A stretch of 24,930 nt of DNA from an uncultured Clostridia bacterium (GTDB lineage: Bacteria; Bacillota; Clostridia; Oscillospirales; Oscillospiraceae): the NCBI GenBank assembly GCA_946539175.1, contig CAMNHH010000009.1, forward strand, positions 1 through 24,930. Direction: 5' to 3'. A model generated the notes under the pieces. The model worked only from the letters and a program-made list of their open reading frames with translations. It had not been told where the DNA came from and did not search any database. A program made the translations under genes and the position numbers. Shown piece after piece: positions 14,061-20,182 of this stretch. Positions within the stretch are counted from its first letter, which is position 1, and the number at the start of each line of letters is the position of its first letter.

Positions 14061-15050
14061 ATGTGGAAATTCCTTGTTAGGAGACTGCTGCTGGGTCTGA
14101 TGATCGTCGTACTCGGCGCGCTGGTCACTTATTCAGTTATTCGCTGTCTGCCTGCGTCCTACATGGAAAAAATGGCCAGACAGTTATCCGCGGGCTCCCA
14201 GGGTCGTGTCAAATGGCAGGACCTGCTGGCAGAGCTCAACCGTCAGTACAACATGGACGGCAGCATCATCTCCGGCTTCGTCAGATGGCTGGGAGATGCG
14301 CTCCGGGGCAACTTCGGTGATTCCTGGAAGTACATGCAGCCCGTCACCAAGGTTTTCTCCGACGTGATCTGGTGGTCTGTTCTGATGAACATCATCACGC
14401 TCTTCGTGGAAGTCCTTGTCTCCATCCCCCTCGGTATTCTTGCTGCCCGCAAGCAGTACCACGCCGCGGACTACATCGTCACGGTCTTTGCCCTGGCCTG
14501 TATTTCGCTGCCTTCCTTCTACATCGGCACTGTGCTGAAATACGTGTTCGCCGTCAAGCTGGAGGTGCTCCCGCTCTACGGTCTGTGGGGTCGTTACTAC
14601 AACTCCATGGGCACCTGGGGCAAGATCGGCGACGTTGCCCTTCACCTGATTATGCCTGTTGCGACCCTGGCCATCCTCTCCATCGGCTCGTTGATGCGTT
14701 ATACCCGTACCAACATGCTGGAGGTACTGAACGCGGACTACATCCGTACCGCCCGTGCCAAGGGTCTGTCTGAGAAGGTCGTCATCAACAAGCATGCCTT
14801 CCGCAACACCCTGATCCCCCTCGTTACCGCGTTCAGCGGTCTGCTGCCCAGCTTCTTCGGCGGCGCTATGATCACAGAAACCATCTTCCAGATCCCTGGT
14901 ATCGGATATAAATCCTTTGAAGCCATGCTTCAGGGCGACATCCCGTTTGCTATGTTTTACACCACGTTCCTTATGGTTCTGACCCAGGTGAGCCTGATCC
15001 TGTCGGATATCATGTACGCCGTGGTTGACCCCCGTGTCCGCGTCAACTAA
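14061..15050 (+). CDS. Peptide ABC transporter permease, DppB/OppB type
   Basis: I start at ATG 14061 (MWKFLVRRLL), with AGAGGTGG immediately upstream serving as Shine-Dalgarno; an in-frame GTG at 14052 lies inside that site. The 329-residue product has the usual six TM helices: one at the N-terminus, then a periplasmic-side segment with the family motif GSIISGFVRWLGDALRGNFGDSW, then five more. The coupling EAA loop is DYIRTARAKGLSEKVVINKHAFRN, followed by the typical ITETIFQIPGIGYKSFEAMLQGD. It forms half of the membrane channel with the OppC-like protein encoded 12 bases downstream. Length is normal, in contrast to that partner. Confidence 0.96.
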   Translation: MWKFLVRRLLLGLMIVVLGALVTYSVIRCLPASYMEKMARQLSAGSQGRVKWQDLLAELNRQYNMDGSIISGFVRWLGDALRGNFGDSWKYMQPVTKVFSDVIWWSVLMNIITLFVEVLVSIPLGILAARKQYHAADYIVTVFALACISLPSFYIGTVLKYVFAVKLEVLPLYGLWGRYYNSMGTWGKIGDVALHLIMPVATLAILSIGSLMRYTRTNMLEVLNADYIRTARAKGLSEKVVINKHAFRNTLIPLVTAFSGLLPSFFGGAMITETIFQIPGIGYKSFEAMLQGDIPFAMFYTTFLMVLTQVSLILSDIMYAVVDPRVRVN

Positions 15051-15062
15051 GGAGGTGCCGAA

Positions 15063-17303
15063 ATGAGTAACAACAAAGCCGAAGAGCTGAAGAAACAGGA
15101 AGCACCTCAAGAGGAAATGAAGCTTGACGACGCCCGACGCGTCAAGGTCCTTTCCCCGGGCATGCTGGTCTTTAAGCGATTCATCCGAAACAAGCTTGCT
15201 GTGGCCGGCATCATCATCCTGGCCGTCATGTTCGTCTACTCCTTCCTGGGCCCCCTGTTCTCTCCCTATGCCCGCGCCCAGATCTTCACCAAGGACGTGG
15301 AGGAGCCCGGCAAGTATGCCACCGGCAAGTTCAATACCGATTCCCGCTTCGTGGGCGACGCCTCCACCCGGGTCCAGTCCGCCGTGCTGAAGGCCCTTGG
15401 CAAAACCAAGTCTGGCGGCAAGTACGTTCTGACCGCGGGCCAGGAGATCCCCTTCACCGCCGGCGACAAGCACTACACCCTGAAGGTCCTGAACCCCAGC
15501 GAGACCGCTCCCGCCTGCGCCATCTACGGCAGCGACCTGATCGCCACCATCTCCATGGGCAAGTTCACCCAGCTGGATGAGACCCGCGTGGACGCGGGCA
15601 TGCAGGCCGTGCTGATGGAAAACTTCGAGAGCGGCGACAAGAAGGCCACCGAGATCGAGTACAACGGCATCAAGATCTCCGCGGAGGTCACCAAGCTGGA
15701 GCGTAAGTATTACGCCCCCGCCCAGGAACCCATGGCCGTCTCCACCTTCAACATCTACACCCCCACCCTGGGCAAGGTGGCCGAGCTGCAGGCCGACACC
15801 GAGTTCCTCCACAGCGTCAGCGCGGCCGTCATGGCGGGCGAGACCGCTCTGGAGTACAAGGGCGTCAGCTACGGCATCAGCGGAGACGCCGTCAACGGCT
15901 ATGTACTCTCCGCCAACGGCTCCGACCTCTTCATCATCACCCGGGACTTCCGCTTCGGCAAGGTCCGCGTGGAGAAGGAAGGCGCGGACGGCAACGCTGT
16001 CACCGAGGAGGTGGAGTTCCAGTCCACCCTCGAGGATCCCGAGGCCTTCGTGGCGGCCATGCAGGCCGCTCTGGACGCGGAGGAGACGACCTTCTCCTTC
16101 GGCCCCGAGGACAGCAGCGCCGACTATTCCATTGAGAAGACCGAGACGGAGATCCACGTCACCAACGGCAACGGCGAGCTGGTGCTGACGGTGAGCAACA
16201 GCTTCGACCCCGTGGAGTCCAAGTACGACCTGCTCAACGACAGCATGGAATTCGCCTTTGCCGCCGAGACCGCCATCGCGGATGGCGCTGCCAGCTTTGC
16301 GTTCGAGGGCGAGCAGTTCGGCCTGGTGGACAACGGCGCGGACTACACCATTCTCAACCAGGCCGGTGACGACATCCTGCTGGTGTCCGACGTGGCCTAC
16401 GGCGCCGAGAACAAGGGCATCGAGCTGACGGTGGACTTCGTCAAGAAGCTGCAGGAGGCCATGCGGAGCAAGCAGACCAACTTCAGCTTCGTGGACCAGC
16501 ACGGCGAGGAGACCCAGGCCACCATCACGCTGGTCAACAACAACTACTACGTCTCCACCATGCAGAAGACCTCCCTGATCGACGGCCGTTCCGCTCCCAG
16601 CTCCAAGCACTGGCTGGGCACCGACGTCAACGGCATGGACGTGTTCACCCGTCTGATGTACGGCGGCCGCGTCTCTCTGATCGTGGGCTTTGTGGTGGTG
16701 TTCTTCGAGCTCTTCCTGGGCGTCATCATCGGCGGCGTCTCCGGCTACTTCGGCGGCGTGGTGGACACCTGCCTGATGCGTTTCGTGGAGCTGTTCAACG
16801 CCATCCCCTTCTACCCCATGCTGATCATTCTGGGCTCCGTCATGGACAACCTCCACGTAGGCGCCTATCAGCGCTTGATGATGACCATGGTCATCCTGGG
16901 TATTCTGGGCTGGACCGGCATCGCCCGTCTGGTCCGCGGCCAGATCCTCTCCCTGCGTGAGCAGGACTTCATGATCGCGGCCGAGGCCACCGGCATCCGC
17001 ACCAGCCGCCGGATTTTCCGTCACCTGATCCCCAACGTCATGCCTCTGCTGATCGTCAACGCCACTGCCAGCCTCGGCGGCATCATCCTGACGGAGGCTA
17101 CCCTGGGCTTCCTGGGTCTGGGCGTCAAGTACCCCATGGCCTCCTGGGGCTCCATCATCAACCAGGTAAACGATATGCAGGTCATGAAGACCGCATGGTG
17201 GATCTGGATCCCCGCCGGTCTGTTCATCCTGACCACGGTTCTGGGCTTCAACTTCGTGGGCGACGGTCTGCGTGACGCCTTCGACCCGAAGATGAAGCGA
17301 TAA
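15063..17303 (+). CDS. Peptide ABC transporter permease, DppC/OppC type, with about 430-residue repeat insert
   Basis: At 746 aa this is about 2.5 times the usual length. Residues 1-45 are cytosolic and the first TM helix runs about 45-68 (LAVAGIIILAVMFVYSFLGP). The normal permease resumes at HWLGTDVNGMDVFTRLMYGGR (516-536) with five more TM helices. The EAA loop is EQDFMIAAEATGIRTSRRIFR (633-653), then ILTEATLGFLGLG. Between them, residues about 76-512 form an extracytoplasmic insert. It reads as six divergent units of roughly 62-80 residues, each an amphipathic helix followed by beta-strands, for example FVAAMQAALDAEETTFSF and FVKKLQEAMRSKQTNFSF. The frame is continuous and the same in composition as its neighbours, so this is a real expansion and not a sequencing fusion. 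It may contact the binding protein, which also carries an insert. Start follows AAGGAGGTG. Confidence 0.93.
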   Translation: MSNNKAEELKKQEAPQEEMKLDDARRVKVLSPGMLVFKRFIRNKLAVAGIIILAVMFVYSFLGPLFSPYARAQIFTKDVEEPGKYATGKFNTDSRFVGDASTRVQSAVLKALGKTKSGGKYVLTAGQEIPFTAGDKHYTLKVLNPSETAPACAIYGSDLIATISMGKFTQLDETRVDAGMQAVLMENFESGDKKATEIEYNGIKISAEVTKLERKYYAPAQEPMAVSTFNIYTPTLGKVAELQADTEFLHSVSAAVMAGETALEYKGVSYGISGDAVNGYVLSANGSDLFIITRDFRFGKVRVEKEGADGNAVTEEVEFQSTLEDPEAFVAAMQAALDAEETTFSFGPEDSSADYSIEKTETEIHVTNGNGELVLTVSNSFDPVESKYDLLNDSMEFAFAAETAIADGAASFAFEGEQFGLVDNGADYTILNQAGDDILLVSDVAYGAENKGIELTVDFVKKLQEAMRSKQTNFSFVDQHGEETQATITLVNNNYYVSTMQKTSLIDGRSAPSSKHWLGTDVNGMDVFTRLMYGGRVSLIVGFVVVFFELFLGVIIGGVSGYFGGVVDTCLMRFVELFNAIPFYPMLIILGSVMDNLHVGAYQRLMMTMVILGILGWTGIARLVRGQILSLREQDFMIAAEATGIRTSRRIFRHLIPNVMPLLIVNATASLGGIILTEATLGFLGLGVKYPMASWGSIINQVNDMQVMKTAWWIWIPAGLFILTTVLGFNFVGDGLRDAFDPKMKR
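15369..16577 (+). repeat. Six divergent ~70-residue repeats encoded inside the OppC-like permease
   Basis: The units begin at about residues 103, 175, 245, 325, 392 and 456 of the permease. Shared pattern: a helix rich in Ala, Val and Met, a Phe-x-Phe or Tyr strand, then a Tyr/Asn/Gly-containing hairpin and a closing hydrophobic strand. Units 3, 4 and 5 agree best, unit 6 agrees with them in its helix and first strand, and units 1 and 2 are weaker. The boundaries are set by eye. Confidence 0.5.
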
Positions 17304-17318
17304 ATGAGGTGACAGAAT

Positions 17319-18464
17319 ATGGCTAAGAATAAAGGCATGAATTATATCTCCCGGAAGGAATCCGCCCGGATTTCCAGGGAGAACCGCAGAATCACCAACG
17401 CCATCGAGAAGAAGCGGAACCGCAAGCACGTGGATCCCTCTGAGTACATGACCCAGATGAAGGATCCCGACAACGTTGTGGAGTTCGACAACGTCCATAC
17501 CTTCTTCTTCACCGACATCGGCACGGTCCGCGCGGTGGACGGCGTCTCCTTCAACGTGCCCCAGGGCAAGACCGTGGGCGTCGTGGGCGAGTCCGGCTGC
17601 GGCAAGTCCGTCACCTCTCTGTCTCTGATGCAGCTGGTCCAGCGGCCCCAGGGTCAGACCGTGGAGGGCCAGATCCGCTTCAACGCCGGCGACGGCAAGG
17701 TTTATGACATTGTCAACACCCCCACCGAGGTCATGCAGACCATCCGCGGCTCCAAGATCTCCATGATCTTCCAGGAGCCCATGACCTCCCTGAACCCCGT
17801 GTTCCGCATCGGCCAGCAGGTCAATGAGGTGCTGGAGCTCCACTATCCCGACTGGAGCGAGGAGCGAGTCAAGGACCGCACCATTGAGATGCTGAAGCTG
17901 GTTGGCATCGCCAACGCCGAGGGCGTCTACATGATGTATCCCCACGAGCTCTCCGGCGGTATGCGTCAGCGTGTCATGATCGCCATGGCCCTGGCCTGCG
18001 ACCCCAAGCTGATCATTGCCGACGAGCCCACCACCGCCCTGGACGTGACCATCCAGGCCCAGATCCTGGATCTGCTCCGGAATCTGAAGGACCGCATCAA
18101 CTCCTCCATCATGCTGATCACCCACGATCTGGGCGTCATCGCGGAGATGGCGGACTACGTGGTGGTCATGTACTCCGGCAGAGTGGTGGAGCGGGGCACC
18201 GCCGCCGAGGTTTTCCACAACCCCTGCCACCCCTACACCATCGGTCTGATGGCCTCCAAGCCTGTCGTAAACAAGGAAGTGGATCGGCTCTACAGCATTC
18301 CCGGCTCCGTGCCCAACCCCATCAACATGCCGAACTACTGCTACTTCCGTGACCGCTGTGAGAAGTGTACCGCCAAGTGCAGCGGCGAATACCCCCACGA
18401 GGTTTACGTCAGTCCCACGCACATGGTAGCCTGCTACCTGTACGAAGACAAGAAGGAGGGCTAA
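17319..18464 (+). CDS. Peptide ABC transporter ATPase, DppD/OppD type
   Basis: This 381-residue ATPase energises the importer with its OppF-like partner. It shows Walker A GESGCGKS (90-97), Q-loop Gln152 in IFQEPMTSLNP, signature LSGGMRQR (211-218), Walker B LIIADEPTTALD (231-242) and switch His269. After the ATPase comes the oligopeptide C-terminal domain with HPYTIGL and the cysteines C341, C347, C350, C354 and C372; in some OppD-type ATPases such Cys bind a [4Fe-4S] cluster. An unusual N-terminal extension of about 50 residues is strongly basic (SRKESARISRENRRITNAIE) and would lie near membrane or nucleic acid. TGAGGTGA precedes the ATG. The gene begins 15 bases after the permease stop and one base before oppF. 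Confidence 0.97.
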   Translation: MAKNKGMNYISRKESARISRENRRITNAIEKKRNRKHVDPSEYMTQMKDPDNVVEFDNVHTFFFTDIGTVRAVDGVSFNVPQGKTVGVVGESGCGKSVTSLSLMQLVQRPQGQTVEGQIRFNAGDGKVYDIVNTPTEVMQTIRGSKISMIFQEPMTSLNPVFRIGQQVNEVLELHYPDWSEERVKDRTIEMLKLVGIANAEGVYMMYPHELSGGMRQRVMIAMALACDPKLIIADEPTTALDVTIQAQILDLLRNLKDRINSSIMLITHDLGVIAEMADYVVVMYSGRVVERGTAAEVFHNPCHPYTIGLMASKPVVNKEVDRLYSIPGSVPNPINMPNYCYFRDRCEKCTAKCSGEYPHEVYVSPTHMVACYLYEDKKEG

Positions 18465-18465
18465 C

Positions 18466-19554
18466 ATGGCTGAATCTGTCAAGAAGGAAGCGGCGGAAGA
18501 GGTGGCTCAGCTCAGCCGGGCCGAGATCTTCCAGCAGCTCAAGAACCACATCGAAGAGGTCAAGAAGGAGCCTCCCATTCAGCACGATCCGCAGAACGTG
18601 CTGGAGGTCCACAACCTCATCAAGTATTTCCCCATCAAGACCGGCCTGTTCTCCCGCGTTACCGGCTACGTCCGGGCCGTGGACGGCGTCTCCTTCAACA
18701 TCAAGCGGGGCACCACCATGGGCCTTGTGGGCGAGTCCGGCTGCGGCAAGACCACCGTTGGCAAGACCATCCTCCGGCTCACGGATAAGACCGCCGGCCA
18801 GGTGTGCTTCAACGGCGTGGAGATCCACGACCTGCCCAAGAAGGAAATGCGGAAGCTCCGTCCCAAGATCCAGATGATCTTCCAGGACCCCTACTCCAGC
18901 CTGTCCCCCCGTCTGCCCATCGCGGAGATCATCGGTGAGGCCGTTCGGGAACACAACATCGTCCCCGCCAACGAGATGGACGAGTATCTGGATCAGGTCA
19001 TGAAGCAGTGCGGCCTGCAGCCCTATCACAAGGACCGCTATCCCCACGAGTTCTCCGGCGGCCAGCGTCAGCGTATCTGCATCGCCAGATCCATCGCGCT
19101 GAAGCCCGACTTCATCATCTGCGACGAGCCCGTCTCCGCCCTGGACGTGTCCATCCAGGCCCAGATCATCAACCTGATGATGGACCTGCAGAAGGAGCTG
19201 GGGTTGACCTACCTCTTCATCTCCCACGACCTGTCCGTGGTCCAGCACATCTCCGATACCATCGGCGTTATGTACCTGGGCAATATGGTGGAGTATGCCA
19301 GCAAGAAGCAGATCTTCGCCAATCCGCTGCATCCCTACACCGAGGCCCTCTTCTCCGCCATCCCCATCCCCGATCCGGACGTGAAGATGAAGCGGGTCAT
19401 CCTGCAGGGCAGCATCCCCTCTCCCGCCAATCCGCCCAGCGGCTGTAAGTTCCACACCCGCTGCGCCAAGTGCATGGGCATCTGCAGCAAGGTCGCCCCT
19501 AAGACCAAGGAGGTCGAGCCCGGCCACTTTGTTGCCTGCCATCTCTACGACTGA
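18466..19554 (+). CDS. Peptide ABC transporter ATPase, DppF/OppF type
   Basis: The 362-residue product is the second ATPase of the importer. Motifs: Walker A GESGCGKT (89-96), Q-loop Gln140 in IFQDPYSSLSP, signature FSGGQRQR (196-203), Walker B FIICDEPVSALD (216-227) and switch His254. The C-terminal oligopeptide domain has HPYTEAL, GSIPSPANPPSGCKFHTRC and cysteines C327, C333, C336, C340 and C358. An N-terminal helix-rich extension of about 44 residues (EEVAQLSRAEIFQQLKNHI) precedes the domain. AAGGAGGG lies six bases ahead of the ATG, overlapping the end of the oppD-like gene. Its stop shares a base with the following small gene (TGATG), so translation there is probably coupled. Confidence 0.97.
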   Translation: MAESVKKEAAEEVAQLSRAEIFQQLKNHIEEVKKEPPIQHDPQNVLEVHNLIKYFPIKTGLFSRVTGYVRAVDGVSFNIKRGTTMGLVGESGCGKTTVGKTILRLTDKTAGQVCFNGVEIHDLPKKEMRKLRPKIQMIFQDPYSSLSPRLPIAEIIGEAVREHNIVPANEMDEYLDQVMKQCGLQPYHKDRYPHEFSGGQRQRICIARSIALKPDFIICDEPVSALDVSIQAQIINLMMDLQKELGLTYLFISHDLSVVQHISDTIGVMYLGNMVEYASKKQIFANPLHPYTEALFSAIPIPDPDVKMKRVILQGSIPSPANPPSGCKFHTRCAKCMGICSKVAPKTKEVEPGHFVACHLYD

Positions 19555-19832
19555 TGGCCCGGGAGCCGAAGCGCTTTGAGGACGACGACGGCCGCACCCT
19601 CGTGGATATGAACGTGGAGGGCATGCCCTGGTATCAGAGCGGGCGGAAGAAGCAGGACCGGGCCCAGGCCAGGGCTGAGCTCCAGGCCCGGATCGACCGG
19701 GGCGAGGCCCTGACCCGCCGGGAGACCCTGCGCTACACCTTCTACGCCACCCTGGCCGGACTGACCGTGGTGGGCGTCATCGGAGGCGGCACGGTGCTTT
19801 TCGTGCTTCTGCTCTGGCTGCTCTGGCGTTGA
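19554..19832 (+). CDS. Small single-TM protein at the end of the importer operon
   Basis: The 92-residue protein has no signal peptide. Residues 1-60 are hydrophilic and include DDDGRTLVDMNVEGMPWY, a conserved-looking segment that I associate with small Clostridial membrane proteins of unknown function. One TM helix spans about 63-91 (LAGLTVVGVIGGGTVLFVLLLWLLW), so the N-terminus is probably cytosolic. The ATG at 19554 overlaps the last base of the upstream stop, with no separate Shine-Dalgarno, implying re-initiation by terminating ribosomes and tight stoichiometric coupling to the OppF-like ATPase. A terminator follows 28 bases after the stop, so this is the last gene of the operon. A regulatory or assembly role is only suggested by position. 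Confidence 0.8.
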   Translation: MAREPKRFEDDDGRTLVDMNVEGMPWYQSGRKKQDRAQARAELQARIDRGEALTRRETLRYTFYATLAGLTVVGVIGGGTVLFVLLLWLLWR

Positions 19833-19860
19833 CCCGCCCTCGGGGCGTATCAGAATTCAG

Positions 19861-19893
19861 CACCGCCGATGCTTATGCATCGGCGGTGTTTTT
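19861..19893 (+). terminator. Rho-independent terminator closing the first importer operon
   Basis: Perfect 12-bp stem (CACCGCCGATGC 19861-19872 with 19877-19888), loop TTAT, then TTTTT. This is a textbook terminator. Confidence 0.95.
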
Positions 19894-19986
19894 GCGCGCC
19901 GCGGAATTTTGTGCATTTTGGCGAAAGGCTTCGGAGCCTGCCCCGGACGTCCTCTGGCAGGCTGACAAAAAAATGTGAAATAGGAA

Positions 19987-20015
19987 TTGCAAAACGCGGC
20001 AATATGTGGTAATAT
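19987..20015 (+). promoter_or_regulatory. Promoter for the second binding-protein gene
   Basis: TTGCAA (19987-19992), 17-base spacer, TAATAT (20010-20015) preceded by an extended TGG. Moderate match. It follows the operon terminator and would give a leader of about 160 bases. A further 8-bp hairpin (19935-19942 with 19956-19963) lies just upstream with no T-run. Confidence 0.6.
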
Positions 20016-20020
20016 ATATA

Positions 20021-20170
20021 CGCACGGGTTCCTTGTGTTCCTTTCGTGCGTGCCATGGCACGCGGAAAGCCCCCTCCATCCCGCCCTTCGGGCAGGATGA
20101 TGAGCACTTGGCAATGCCCGTTCTTTGCTGATATTTGCAGCGCCTATGGCTGTAAATATAAAATTTTATA
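20021..20170 (+). promoter_or_regulatory. Structured 5' leader of the second binding-protein message
   Basis: CGCACG (20021-20026) can pair with CGTGCG (20045-20050). The latter also belongs to a perfect 16-base palindrome (20048-20063), so the two structures compete. A further GCCC-TTC-GGGC hairpin spans about 20078-20098. A perfect 14-base palindrome (TATAAAATTTTATA, 20157-20170) abuts the Shine-Dalgarno. No known riboswitch is recognised. Confidence 0.35.
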
Positions 20171-20182
20171 GGAGGAATACCC

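Noticed and set aside
14184..18482. A 1432-codon open frame on the - strand, and similar long ones at 11404-14016, 20144-22447 and 1332-3776
   Set aside because: They mirror well-identified + strand genes; strong C/G bias at third codon positions removes stop codons from the opposite strand. Their products are low-complexity Gly/Val/Leu/His/Asp-rich and match no family.
19935..19963. Hairpin AGCCTGCC/GGCAGGCT as a terminator
   Set aside because: It is followed by A residues on the + strand, and on the - strand the T-run precedes the stem.
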